Assembly (NCBI RefSeq): GCF_030644365.1
Contig: NZ_CP130058.1
Location: 2,469,705 to 2,533,704 of the forward strand
Direction: 5' to 3'
DNA: 64,000 nt
DNA from: Schaalia sp. HMT-172
GTDB taxonomy: Bacteria > Actinomycetota > Actinomycetes > Actinomycetales > Actinomycetaceae
Within the stretch, counting starts at the first letter, position 1. Every line of letters begins with the position of its first letter. The notes below the pieces were generated by a model that did no database searches, was not told the origin of the DNA, and saw nothing but the letters and a program-made list of their open reading frames with translations. This document shows, piece after piece, positions 55,400 to 64,000 of the stretch. The translations under genes were made by a program, and so were the position numbers.

Positions 55400-55792
55400 A
55401 TGAGCGACCACGTCTCGAGCGCCCGCAGCGACGCTCCCCGCCGAGTTGACCTGGCGATCGCGCGTATCGACGCGTGGACCGTCATGAAGGTGTCTTTCCT
55501 CCTGTCCGTCGCCCTGGGCATCGCAATGGTCATCGCCACGATCGTCCTGTGGCTCATGGTTGACGCGATGCACGTGTTCAGCCAGCTCGAGGAATTCCTG
55601 CAGACCGTGGGCGCCGGCCGTTTCGTGGACCTGCTGGACTACGCGCGCCTGCCTCGCGTCATCTCCTACGCGACCATCGTCGCCGTCATCAACGTCATCC
55701 TGCTCACCGCGCTGTCGACACTGGGCGCCATGCTCTACAACGTCGTCGCGTCCCTGGTGGGCGGCATTAAGGTGTCTCTCATGGACGAGTGA
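55400..55792 (+). CDS. DUF3566 membrane protein
   Basis: 130 residues, ATG after GGAAGGAAACAC. Two helices (MKVSFLLSVALGIAMVIATI and VIAVINVILLTALSTLGAML-like) flank an extracellular loop. VDLAIARIDAWTVMKVSFLL is the DUF3566 signature. Its position downstream of gyrA next to tRNA-Ile is conserved in actinobacteria. No activity is known. Confidence 0.92.
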   Translation: MSDHVSSARSDAPRRVDLAIARIDAWTVMKVSFLLSVALGIAMVIATIVLWLMVDAMHVFSQLEEFLQTVGAGRFVDLLDYARLPRVISYATIVAVINVILLTALSTLGAMLYNVVASLVGGIKVSLMDE

Positions 55793-55804
55793 GGGCACTC
55801 GCGC

Positions 55805-55832
55805 AAGGGGTCGGCTCACGCCGGCCCCTTTT
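55805..55832 (+). terminator. Intrinsic terminator after DUF3566
   Basis: AAGGGGTCGGC / GCCGGCCCCTT (one G-T pair), loop TCAC, then TTTT; 13 bp after the stop. Confidence 0.85.
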
Positions 55833-55845
55833 GCTATGCCTGTGT

Positions 55846-55895
55846 GCCTGCCTGCGTGCGTCTATGACTGCCTGCGTGCGTGCTTGCGTGCGTGT
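55846..55895. repeat. Short GCCT/GCGT tetranucleotide-like repeat
   Basis: TGCCTGCCTGCGTGCG, then CTGCCTGCGTGCGTGCTTGC and GTGCGTG. Units of four vary between CCTG, CGTG and CTTG. Lies just past the end of the hydrolase gene on the other strand. Confidence 0.7.
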
Positions 55896-55898
55896 CGT

Positions 55899-56759
55899 CT
55901 ATCCGCGTCGGCAAACCCTCAGCAGGACGCCGACGAGGCCACCGAGCGCAGCCCCTAAACGCGACGGTGGCCGCAGATCGCGCCGCAGCGACGAGCCATC
56001 GATCAGCCATGAGTACGGGTTGTGGCTGAGAGGCCCCGGCCAGGACGATGCGACAGCCCGCGCCGGAGCGGGCAGGGGAAGCAGTGGGCTCACCCACGAG
56101 TCGGCCGTCACGTAGATACGCATTCGCCCGTCAATGCCGTGAAAGAAACCGTCGTCAACGACCGACGCGGGAAAACCCAACGGGTCGAACGCATAGACGC
56201 GCTCGACGGTGGGGGAGGAGGCAGCCGCGTAGAGCGCCAGGTTGCCACCCTTCGAGTGCCCAATCACGGTGAGGGGTCCGCCTCCTCGGCCGGCAGCGTA
56301 GTCCAGGTAGCGCGCCGCCCACCGCTGCGCGATCGTCGGGAATTCCAGCCCGAAGCGGGCGTCCTCCGCCCATCCGACCGCGGTTGTGTCCGTCCCGCGG
56401 AAGACCACGAAACGTGCCCCGGCCTCGTCGACGAAGGTGAGCGCGCCGAACTGCGCGAGGGGGCGAGTGCCGATCTTTGTGACCGCGTCGCGCACCCGCA
56501 CGCCACGAAAACGCGGGCTCGCGCCGACTGCCTCCAGGAGCGCGCGGTCCGAATGCGTCACGCTCGAGTGACGGAAGAGGGCGGGTATCGACGAGGCCTG
56601 GGCGACGTCGCGGAGCAGGCAACCGTGGGTGGAGCGGGGGCCGGGCAGCGCGTGACAGTCGACGTAGGTCAGGCATGTGAGCGCGAGCGCGTCGGCGGGG
56701 GAGAGGTCGGAGCGCAGCGGAGTCGTCGCGCTCCTGACGTAGTCGATGATTGCGGTCAC
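55899..56759 (-). CDS. Mbeg1-like (DUF2974) alpha/beta hydrolase
   Basis: 286 residues, GTG start. The nucleophile elbow is VIGHSKGGNLALYAA (Ser at about residue 169); DFGALTFVDE-like sequence and FVVFRGTDTTAVGWAEDA (oxyanion region) precede it. The acid may be the Asp in YAFDPLGFP and the His in PLSHNPYSW. Lipase-like activity is expected; substrate unknown. Converges with DUF3566; the tail meets a tetranucleotide repeat. Confidence 0.85.
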   Translation of the reverse strand: MTAIIDYVRSATTPLRSDLSPADALALTCLTYVDCHALPGPRSTHGCLLRDVAQASSIPALFRHSSVTHSDRALLEAVGASPRFRGVRVRDAVTKIGTRPLAQFGALTFVDEAGARFVVFRGTDTTAVGWAEDARFGLEFPTIAQRWAARYLDYAAGRGGGPLTVIGHSKGGNLALYAAASSPTVERVYAFDPLGFPASVVDDGFFHGIDGRMRIYVTADSWVSPLLPLPAPARAVASSWPGPLSHNPYSWLIDGSSLRRDLRPPSRLGAALGGLVGVLLRVCRRG

Positions 56760-56882
56760 GAGGGTTCTCTTTCTGCGCCGCGCCCCGTCGCGACGGATTC
56801 GTGTTGGACGTCACCAAGTCTCGATTTTGCCGGACGGCCCGGTCCTGTGTACTATATCCGAGTGCCCGCAAGGGTGCCGGTT

Positions 56883-56959
56883 GGGCCTATAGCTCAGTAG
56901 GTTAGAGCGCAGTCCTGATAAGACTGAGGTCGGTGGTTCGAGCCCACCTAGGCCCACCA
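56883..56959 (+). tRNA. tRNA-Ile (anticodon GAT)
   Basis: Acceptor GGGCCTA pairs with TAGGCCC; D loop AGCTCAGTAGGTTAGAGC; anticodon loop CTGATAA; T arm with GGTTCGAGCCC. CCA is encoded (56957-56959). Confidence 0.96.
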
Positions 56960-56988
56960 TCCGCAGGCGAGTTTGAGCGGAGGACATC

Positions 56989-57123
56989 ATGAAGAAATGG
57001 GTCACGTGCTGTGTGGCTGTCGGATCCGTCGTCGCCGTTGGCATCGTCGTTCGACAAGTTCTGGTTGATCTTTCCGATAACGCCGACCTGTGGACGTCCG
57101 TGACGGACACCGTGGAGAACTAG
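56989..57123 (+). CDS. DLW-39 family small protein
   Basis: 44 residues between tRNA-Ile and tRNA-Ala: one N-terminal helix (WVTCCVAVGSVVAVGIVV) and the terminal NADLWTSVTDTVEN with the defining DLW. GCGGAGGACATC precedes the ATG. This actinobacterial family always sits at this place; function unknown. Too short for usual gene finders. Confidence 0.9.
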   Translation: MKKWVTCCVAVGSVVAVGIVVRQVLVDLSDNADLWTSVTDTVEN

Positions 57124-57134
57124 CAGTCTCCGAC

Positions 57135-57207
57135 GGGGCTATGGCGCAATTGGTAGCGCACCTGCTTTGCAAGCAGGGGGTTACGGGTTCGAGTCCCGTT
57201 AGCTCCA
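57135..57207 (+). tRNA. tRNA-Ala (anticodon TGC)
   Basis: Acceptor GGGGCTA pairs with TAGCTCC (one G-T-type mismatch); anticodon loop TTTGCAA; T arm GGGTTCGAGTCCC. CCA is not encoded. Confidence 0.96.
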
Positions 57208-57213
57208 CGTTTC

Positions 57214-57242
57214 ACCCGCAACCTGGTGGTTGCGGGTTTTTT
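57214..57242 (+). terminator. Intrinsic terminator of the tRNA unit
   Basis: ACCCGCAACC / GGTTGCGGGT with loop TGGT, then TTTTTT. Clear rho-independent type. Confidence 0.93.
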
Positions 57243-57599
57243 GCATGTGACCTTCAAAATATTTTTTGGTGAGCTTCCCGAGGTCGGGGAGATTGGTCGC
57301 TTCCAGCGTTAGTTGTCCGACCATTTGGTCATGTGGGCACCATCTGTGCATGCGGAGCCGGCGCACTCGGGATTTATGGTCCTCACGTGGAATAACGCCA
57401 TTTTTTATCCACAGCCTTATCAACAGTTGTGTATAAACCGTATGGACGGTTGTTTCACGAATGCGGTCAAAAATCTGAAAACTGACCTAGGAAACATAAG
57501 ATTACGAGCGTCTTTCGCGTGATAGCTCCCTCTTTACACTTGCTGCAAAACCGCTAAAATTGGGATGTTTAGTCCCGTCTCGCACAACAGGAGAAGGCT
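57243..57599. other. Promoter region of the large adhesin
   Basis: 357 bases without a supported gene. Contains a compact DnaA-box cluster (57405-57436). AACAGGAGAAGGCT just before 57600 is the ribosome site. Confidence 0.5.
57405..57436. promoter_or_regulatory. DnaA-box cluster away from oriC
   Basis: TTATCCACA (57405-57413), TTATCAACA (57417-57425) and inverted TTATACACA (57428-57436) within 32 bp. One perfect and two relaxed boxes, 13 kb from the origin and about 165 bp upstream of the adhesin. Confidence 0.65.
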
Positions 57600-60500
57600 G
57601 TGCACATCAACGACACGTGGTCAAAGGCCTCCCGGCTGACCCAGCTACTTGCCATGCTGATGACGACCGCCCTCGTCATCCTCGGTATTACGACGCTGCC
57701 CGCCTACGCGGCGGCCCCCACCCTCAAGCTGGCGATCAACGCCGACGAAGACTCGTACCTGTCGGGCGTTGAACAGCGCTACGTCGTCGAGTTTTCCTGC
57801 GCCTCCACCACGGAGGACTGCCTCGACTCGGTCGTGACCATCTCCCTGCCGCACACGATCACCCCCGGCGGCAACTCCAACCCCGACTCGGCCCCCGAGG
57901 GTATCAACGCCACCGCGACCGCAGGCAACAAGGTTGTCACCCCCGAGATCAAGCGACCCACCGGAACGACCGACGGCCTCGTCACCTACAACCTGGGCAC
58001 CGTCGCGGCCGGCACATCCTTCCAGACCGTGCTCACCTTCACCGCGCCGCGCGGCGTCACCCCCGGCGGCTCCACGGTCACCCCCGTCGCCACCTTCTCC
58101 TCCGGCGACACGACCGTCACGGCGAACGACAGCGTCACGATCAAGTCCGAGCCGACCCCCCTCCTGTCGAAAACCGGCCCCGTCGCCACACCCAAGAACG
58201 TCGACGTGACCTACCAGATCACCCCCAAGTACGACACCACCGTCGACGGCCTCAACGGCAAGTCCAACATGACGAACGTCGTCGTCACCGACCCGCTGCC
58301 CCAGTGCGCGACCTACGTGTCCTCCTCGGCCTCGGGCAACACCATCACGAACACCGCGGCCACCGTCCCCAGCTCCTACGACGCCGCAACCCACACCGTC
58401 ACCTGGACCATCGGCGACGTCAACCCCGCGTTCATGAACGTCGTCCTGAGCGTCACCGTCCACTACGACGACACCTGCGCCGATAACACGGTCACCAACA
58501 CCGCCAAGCTCACCGGCAAGGAAATGCACAACGAGGACAACGTCCACACCGCGAACGCCTCCTTCACCCACCACTTCGACAACGAGGTTCGCTACGGCGG
58601 CGGCTTTAACAAGCGCGCCATGAGCCAATTCGAGCGCGGCAAGCAGGGCAACTGGCTCTACACCTACGACAACAAGTCCAACGTGCCCGTCGTCCTCGAG
58701 TACACCGACTACATGACCTGTGGCCTCGTCTCCCCGACCGACGGCTCCAAGGACTGCGACAAGCCCCTCATGCGCGTCAAGACCATCGACACGCAGACGA
58801 CGACGCCCATCGACATCACCTACTGGACCAACAAGGGCAACACCGGTACTCAGACCGTCTACCGCGGCAAGGCGTTCGACTTCTCTTCCTTCGCCGCCGA
58901 CGAGTACCTGACCGTCTTCCACTACAAGCAGACGATCCCCGCCGGTGAGACCTCCATCCTCAACGTCGCCGGCCCCATCGGCGCGGGCACCCCCACCACC
59001 GAAGACGGCGTCACTTACGTCGACGTCGACAAGGACGCCGCCGCCTGGAAGGCCGGCAAGTCCGACCAGTGGGTGCGCGTCCAGAACTGCGTCACCGACT
59101 TCTCCATGAAGTCCCTCGACGGTACGCGAGAGATCGTGATCCCCGCCGACGACAAGTGTGACGTCCTGACCCTGGGCACCGCACTGCCCAAGTACTACAA
59201 CGCCAAGTCCACCATCAAGGGCAACCTGGCGTCCCCCGGCTCCGAGGTCACCTTCAGCGTCACCGCGAACAACACCTCGACCGTCGTCGACTCCCAGCCC
59301 GTCATCTCCGACCTGCTGCCCTGCGGCATGACCTTCGTCGAGGGCTCCGTCACCGGCGGCCCCGCCGGCAAGGACAAGACCGTCACGGTCCGCGACGTCA
59401 CCGACGCCACCGGCTGCACCCGACAGCTCGTCCAGGTCACCTGGCCCGGCTACCAGACCAAGGGTGGCACCACCATCCAGCTGCGCGGCAAGGTCGGCCC
59501 CTCCATGAGCGCCGGCACCCACAAGAACGAGGCCTACATCTCAGCGGCCGAGCCCGAGTACGCCCTCACCTCCAAGAAGACCACCATCTGCTTCTACGGC
59601 TCCACCGACGACACATACGATGTCAACGGCGACGGCAACACCGCCGATCAAGTCTGCCCCGTCTCCTCGACCTTCACCGTGTCCGAGCAGGCAGGCGCCG
59701 ACGTCGTCCTCGAGTCCCTGGGCTCCGTGCCCGGCTCCGTCTACAAGAAGTACACCGACGGCCCCTCCGTCATGCGCCAGGGCGAAGACGGCCAGTTCCG
59801 CATCACCCCCACCAACTCCGGTAACGCGGACCTGTCCGACATGACCGTGTACGGCATCCTGCCCCACGTCGGAGACACCTCCGTCCAAGGCGGCGCGTCG
59901 CGCGACTCCGAATGGGAGCCCACCATCACCGGCCCCATCCAGGTCGGCACCGGCTCGGGCATCGACCCCTCGCAGGTCACCATCGAGTACTCCACCTCCT
60001 TCAACCCCTGCCGCGGCGAGGTCATCAACCAGGGCGACACCATGGTCGCCTCCCCCGCAGGCTGCGACAACAACTGGACCGCAACCCCGGCCTCGTGGTC
60101 GGACGTGAAGTCCTACCGCATCTACATCAACGGAAAGGCCACCCCCATCAAGGCGGGCGCCTCCATCCCCCTCATCGTGCCCATCAAGGCGCCCGATAAC
60201 GCCACCGGCATCGCCTACGAATCCGTCGCGATCGCCGCCACCCAGGCCTCGAACAACCGAGCCATCCTGCCGACCGAACCCATCAAGGTCGCCCTGGTCG
60301 TCGCGCTCGACATCGCCCTGAATAAGACCGTCGTCTCCGACGCCGACAACCTCGCGCCCGGCGACAACGTCACCTTCCGCATCGACGCCGGCAACACCGG
60401 CCAGGGCAAGGCCCCCGACGTCAAGGTCGCTGAGGCGTTCCCCGCCGGCACCACCTTCGTGTCCGCCGAATCGCACCTGTGCACCTCCGGCTACACCTCC

Positions 60501-63500
60501 GGCGTGCCCGGCGAGTGCAGCACCGGTGGCTCCGCCGGCACCTTCGACGGCACCACGTGGAAGCTCGGCGACATGCTCGCCGGCCAGCACGCCTCGCTGT
60601 ACGTCACCGTCACGCTCGACGAGGGCACCGATGGCAAGACGCTGCAGAACACTGCCTCCTTCGTGAACCCGCCCGAGTACGACCAGAACCCGGACAACAA
60701 CACGGCGAAGGCCTCGATCTCCGTCAAGCACCGCCTGTCCGGCAAGGTCTACTACGACGCCAACGACTCCTCCTCCTACACCGACGGTGAAGAGGGCTTC
60801 AAGGACATCACGGTCGAGCTCCTTCGCCCCGACGGCTCCGTCATCGCCACCACCACGACCGACGCTGACGGCAACTACTCCTTCACGCGCCTGGCCGCCG
60901 GCGACTACACCGTCAAGGTCACCAAGGCCGGCGCCATCGCCGACCTGACACAGACCGAAGACCCCGACGCCACGAAGGACTCCACCTCCGGCACCGTCAC
61001 CCTGAACGCGGGCAACCCCGTCCAGGAGAACATCAACTTCGGATACGTCAAGAAGCACGCGATCTCCGGCACCGTCTACCTCGATCAGAACCGCGATAAG
61101 GCGAAGGACGGCGGCGACATCGCCCAGTCCGGCGTCACCGTGAAGCTGGTTGACGCCTCCGGCGCCGTCGTGGCCACCACGACGACCGACGCTGACGGCA
61201 ACTACTCCTTCACTGGACTGAACGACGGCACCTATACCGTCCAGGTCGACAAGACCGGCCCGCTCGCCTCCACCGAGCAGACCGAGGACCCCTCCGGAAA
61301 CGGCGACTCGCGCTCCCAGGCCATCACCTTCACGCGCTCCGACCCCGACGTCACGAACGTCAACTTCGGCTACGCGGAGGACTACACGGTCTCCGGCACC
61401 GTCTACTACGACAAGGATCGCTCCGAGACCCTGAACAACGGTGAGCCCGGCTTCGACGGCGTCACCGTCAACCTCCTCAACGAGGCCGGGGCAACGGTCG
61501 CGACAACCACAACGAAGGCGGACGGCACATACTCTTTCGCCAAGCTGCCCGCCGGCAAGTACACGGTCAAGGTGGAGCCCTCCGACCTGCTCAAGAAGCT
61601 CGAGCAGACCGAGGACCCGGACGGCACGAAGGACAGCGCCTCCGGCGTCGTCCAGGTAGGCCACGACAACCCCTCCGTGAAGAACGTGAACTTCGGTTAC
61701 GCCACGAACTACACGATCAAAGGCACCGTCTACCGTGACGCCGACCGCTCCGAGAGCCTCGAAGACGGCGAGAAGCTCTACCAGGGCGTGACCGTCGACC
61801 TCCTCGACAATGCCGGTAACGTCGTGGCCACCACGACCACCGACGCTCACGGCGCCTACGCCTTCACCAACCTCGAGGAAGGCACTTACAAGGTCCGCGT
61901 CCACAAGGAAGGCCCCATCGCCGACCTCGTCCAAACCGAGGACCCCGACGCCACCAAGGACAACACCTCCGGCGACATCACCCTCGAGCTGAACGACCCG
62001 ATCAAGGAGAACGTCAACTTCGGGTACATCTCGGACAACTCGATCTCCGGCACCATCTACCGTGACGACAACCGCTCCAACTCCCTGAACGGGGGAGAGG
62101 CCGGCTACCCCGAGCAGACGGTGCAGCTCCTCGACAAGGCCGGAGCGGTCATCAAGACCACTAAGACCGACGCGAACGGCAACTACTCCTTCGACAACCT
62201 CCCCGACGGCACCTACTCCGTCAAGGTCGTCAAGGACGGTGCCCTCACCGACCTCGAGCAGACCGAGGACCCGGACGCCACCAAGGACAGCGCCTCCGAG
62301 CCCATCGTCCTGAACGAGGACAACCCCACGAAGAAGAACGTCAACTTCGGCTACGTGCCCGACTACTTCATCAAGGGCACCATCTACCGCGACGGCAACC
62401 GCTCCGGCGCGCTGGATGCGGGCGAGAAGCTCTACAAGGGCGTGACAGTCAACCTGGTGGACGCCGACGGCACCGTCGTCGCCACCACCACGACCGACGC
62501 TGATGGCACCTACTCCTTCGACAAGCTCCCCGCGGGCACCTACTCCGTCAAGGTCGTTCAGGATGGCCCCATCGCCTCCCTCGAGCAGACCGGCGACCCG
62601 GACGCCACGAAGGACAACGCCTCCGAGCCCATCACGCTGAACAACGACAACCCGTCCACGACGGACGTCAACTTCGGCTACGTGAACAACAACTCCCTGT
62701 CGGGCACTGTCTACCGCGATGACTCGCGCAACGGCGACCAGGACGGCACCGAACCCGGATACTCCGGCGTGACCGTCCAGCTCCTCGACGCCTCCGGAAA
62801 CGTCGTGGCCACCACGACCACCGACGCGAACGGCGCCTACTCCTTCTCCAAGCTGCCCGACGGCACCTACTCCGTCAAGGTCGTCAAGGATGGCGAGCTC
62901 GCCGACACCGAGCAGACCGAGGACCCGGACGCGAACAAGGACAACGCCTCCGAGCCGGTGACCCTGGGTGAGGACAACCCCACCAAGGACCACATCGACT
63001 TCGGTTACGTGCCCGACTACTCGATCCACGGCCTCGTCTACCGCGACGGTGACCGCAACGAGATGCACGGCGCAACGGAGAAGGGCTACGCCAACCAGAC
63101 CGTCGAGCTGCGCGACAAGGACGGCAAGGTCGTCGCGACCACCACGACGGACGCGAACGGCGCGTACTCCTTCTCCAAGCTGCCCGCCGGCGACTACACC
63201 GTCAAGGTCGTCAAGGACGGTGCCCTCACCGACCTCGACCAGACCGAGGACCCGGACTCCACCAAGGACAGCGCCTCCGGCGTCATCTCACTGAGTAACG
63301 ACCACCGCACCGAGACGGACGTCAACTTCGGCTACATCGCCAACAACTCCATCAACGGCACCATCTACCGCGACGGTGACCGCGACGGAAAGAAGGGCGA
63401 CACCGAAGGACGCTACTCCGGTGTGACGGTCCAGCTCCTCGACAAGGACGGCAAGGTTATCGCCACCACGACGACCAACAAGGACGGCAAGTACTCCTTC

Positions 63501-64000
63501 GAGCACCTGCCCGACGGCACCTACTCCGTCAAGGTCGTCAAGGACGGTGTCCTCACCGACACCGACCAGACCGGCGACCCCGACAACAAGCTGGACAACG
63601 CCTCCGAGCCGATCACTCTCGACGAGAAGAACCCCACCAAGGGCGACGTCGACTTCGGCTACGTCCCGAACAACACCATCACGGGTACTGTCTACCGCGA
63701 CGACAACCGCGACAAGATGATCAACGGTGACGAGCCCGGCCTCGAGCGTGTGAGCGTCCAGCTCCTCGACGAGGACGGCAAGGTCCTCCAGACCCTCGAC
63801 ACCGACGCGGACGGCAACTACGCCTTCCAGCACCTGCCCGACGGCAAGTACACCGTCAAGGTCGTGCGCTCCTCGTCCATCAAGGACTACGACCAGACCG
63901 AGGACCCCGACGCCACCGTCGACGACACCTCCGCTGTGTACGACATGGGCCCCGGCCACTCCCTCCAGGAGAACGTCAACTTCGGCTACGTGCCCGACTA
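57600..64000 (+). CDS. Giant surface adhesin with SdrD-B-type repeats, C-terminus beyond the window
   Basis: 2133 codons are visible with no stop. GTG start; signal peptide with LLAMLMTTALVILGI ending PAYA. Residues 40-1040 form an N-terminal region of beta-sandwich domains, including DUF11-like segments (DVTYQITPKYDTT, NNTSTVVDSQPVISDLLPC, LAPGDNVTFRIDAGNTGQGK). From residue 1044 come ten complete repeats of about 109 residues, each with [IV]SGT[VI]YRD at its start, VATTTTDA.G.YSF in the middle, and Q.EDPDATKD and VNFGY at its end: the collagen-binding-B/SdrD-B fold, often Ca-binding. An eleventh begins at the edge. Sortase anchoring is expected at the missing end. Confidence 0.9.
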   Translation, partial: MHINDTWSKASRLTQLLAMLMTTALVILGITTLPAYAAAPTLKLAINADEDSYLSGVEQRYVVEFSCASTTEDCLDSVVTISLPHTITPGGNSNPDSAPEGINATATAGNKVVTPEIKRPTGTTDGLVTYNLGTVAAGTSFQTVLTFTAPRGVTPGGSTVTPVATFSSGDTTVTANDSVTIKSEPTPLLSKTGPVATPKNVDVTYQITPKYDTTVDGLNGKSNMTNVVVTDPLPQCATYVSSSASGNTITNTAATVPSSYDAATHTVTWTIGDVNPAFMNVVLSVTVHYDDTCADNTVTNTAKLTGKEMHNEDNVHTANASFTHHFDNEVRYGGGFNKRAMSQFERGKQGNWLYTYDNKSNVPVVLEYTDYMTCGLVSPTDGSKDCDKPLMRVKTIDTQTTTPIDITYWTNKGNTGTQTVYRGKAFDFSSFAADEYLTVFHYKQTIPAGETSILNVAGPIGAGTPTTEDGVTYVDVDKDAAAWKAGKSDQWVRVQNCVTDFSMKSLDGTREIVIPADDKCDVLTLGTALPKYYNAKSTIKGNLASPGSEVTFSVTANNTSTVVDSQPVISDLLPCGMTFVEGSVTGGPAGKDKTVTVRDVTDATGCTRQLVQVTWPGYQTKGGTTIQLRGKVGPSMSAGTHKNEAYISAAEPEYALTSKKTTICFYGSTDDTYDVNGDGNTADQVCPVSSTFTVSEQAGADVVLESLGSVPGSVYKKYTDGPSVMRQGEDGQFRITPTNSGNADLSDMTVYGILPHVGDTSVQGGASRDSEWEPTITGPIQVGTGSGIDPSQVTIEYSTSFNPCRGEVINQGDTMVASPAGCDNNWTATPASWSDVKSYRIYINGKATPIKAGASIPLIVPIKAPDNATGIAYESVAIAATQASNNRAILPTEPIKVALVVALDIALNKTVVSDADNLAPGDNVTFRIDAGNTGQGKAPDVKVAEAFPAGTTFVSAESHLCTSGYTSGVPGECSTGGSAGTFDGTTWKLGDMLAGQHASLYVTVTLDEGTDGKTLQNTASFVNPPEYDQNPDNNTAKASISVKHRLSGKVYYDANDSSSYTDGEEGFKDITVELLRPDGSVIATTTTDADGNYSFTRLAAGDYTVKVTKAGAIADLTQTEDPDATKDSTSGTVTLNAGNPVQENINFGYVKKHAISGTVYLDQNRDKAKDGGDIAQSGVTVKLVDASGAVVATTTTDADGNYSFTGLNDGTYTVQVDKTGPLASTEQTEDPSGNGDSRSQAITFTRSDPDVTNVNFGYAEDYTVSGTVYYDKDRSETLNNGEPGFDGVTVNLLNEAGATVATTTTKADGTYSFAKLPAGKYTVKVEPSDLLKKLEQTEDPDGTKDSASGVVQVGHDNPSVKNVNFGYATNYTIKGTVYRDADRSESLEDGEKLYQGVTVDLLDNAGNVVATTTTDAHGAYAFTNLEEGTYKVRVHKEGPIADLVQTEDPDATKDNTSGDITLELNDPIKENVNFGYISDNSISGTIYRDDNRSNSLNGGEAGYPEQTVQLLDKAGAVIKTTKTDANGNYSFDNLPDGTYSVKVVKDGALTDLEQTEDPDATKDSASEPIVLNEDNPTKKNVNFGYVPDYFIKGTIYRDGNRSGALDAGEKLYKGVTVNLVDADGTVVATTTTDADGTYSFDKLPAGTYSVKVVQDGPIASLEQTGDPDATKDNASEPITLNNDNPSTTDVNFGYVNNNSLSGTVYRDDSRNGDQDGTEPGYSGVTVQLLDASGNVVATTTTDANGAYSFSKLPDGTYSVKVVKDGELADTEQTEDPDANKDNASEPVTLGEDNPTKDHIDFGYVPDYSIHGLVYRDGDRNEMHGATEKGYANQTVELRDKDGKVVATTTTDANGAYSFSKLPAGDYTVKVVKDGALTDLDQTEDPDSTKDSASGVISLSNDHRTETDVNFGYIANNSINGTIYRDGDRDGKKGDTEGRYSGVTVQLLDKDGKVIATTTTNKDGKYSFEHLPDGTYSVKVVKDGVLTDTDQTGDPDNKLDNASEPITLDEKNPTKGDVDFGYVPNNTITGTVYRDDNRDKMINGDEPGLERVSVQLLDEDGKVLQTLDTDADGNYAFQHLPDGKYTVKVVRSSSIKDYDQTEDPDATVDDTSAVYDMGPGHSLQENVNFGYVPD

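Noticed and set aside
59541-63068. 1175-codon open frame on the minus strand opposite the adhesin
   Set aside because: It mirrors the codon-biased repeats of the plus-strand adhesin, has no ribosome site, and its translation is low-complexity Gly/Val/Asp. It is a shadow of the real gene.

Overview
The window reads as the origin-proximal part of a GC-rich actinobacterial chromosome, most likely Actinomycetaceae (Schaalia/Actinomyces type). This is inferred from gene order rpmH-dnaA-dnaN-recF-DUF721-gyrB-gyrA-DUF3566-tRNA-Ile-DLW39-tRNA-Ala, from the parA/parB/rsmG/jag/yidC/yidD/rnpA block on the opposite strand, from LAXTG-type surface anchoring, and from DUF6318 and choice-of-anchor proteins. 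Seven parS sites lie between 19.5 and 37.1 kb.

Layout. 1-5.0 kb: a minus-strand sugar ABC transporter (binding protein, fused ATPase, two permeases) leading into an RpiB-like isomerase cut by the window edge. 5.4-19.5 kb: an accessory island with a small two-helix membrane protein, an IS3-family element, a decayed DUF2326 gene, a complete type I restriction-modification operon (XRE regulator, hsdM, single-TRD hsdS, hsdR), an ISL3-family element interrupted by an IS256-family element, a three-helix membrane protein, an orphan 225-residue protein and two broken ribbon-helix-helix genes. 19.9-22.5 kb: three secreted/membrane proteins, two of them DUF6318 paralogues. 23.0-29.7 kb: a five-gene 'anchored repeat' ABC transporter operon, every junction overlapping by four bases, behind a Zur-like box. 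30.5-38.0 kb: a 32-residue ORF with its own terminator, an NYN RNase-like gene, an aminotransferase, a Ddl-like ligase, a HAD phosphatase and parB-parA. 38.3-47.3 kb: the replication origin and its flanking housekeeping genes; DnaA boxes lie on both sides of dnaA. 47.4-50.3 kb: three paralogous membrane-anchored proteins, one with a 54-bp tandem repeat. 50.5-57.2 kb: gyrB, gyrA, DUF3566, an Mbeg1-like hydrolase, two tRNAs and DLW-39. 57.6 kb to the end: a very large surface adhesin with at least ten SdrD-B-type repeats, cut by the window edge.

The most unusual signal is a DNA word rather than a gene. GACGAGGCC (or its complement) occurs at least 34 times by eye, eleven times as the 14-mer GACGAGGCCGKGGC. 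It lies in several reading frames, in gene tails, linkers and terminator stems, and is missing from the whole 5.2-19.1 kb island. It behaves like a DNA-uptake or Chi-like signal of the host chromosome. Coordinates and translations were read by eye; family names come from recognition of motifs, not from a search.
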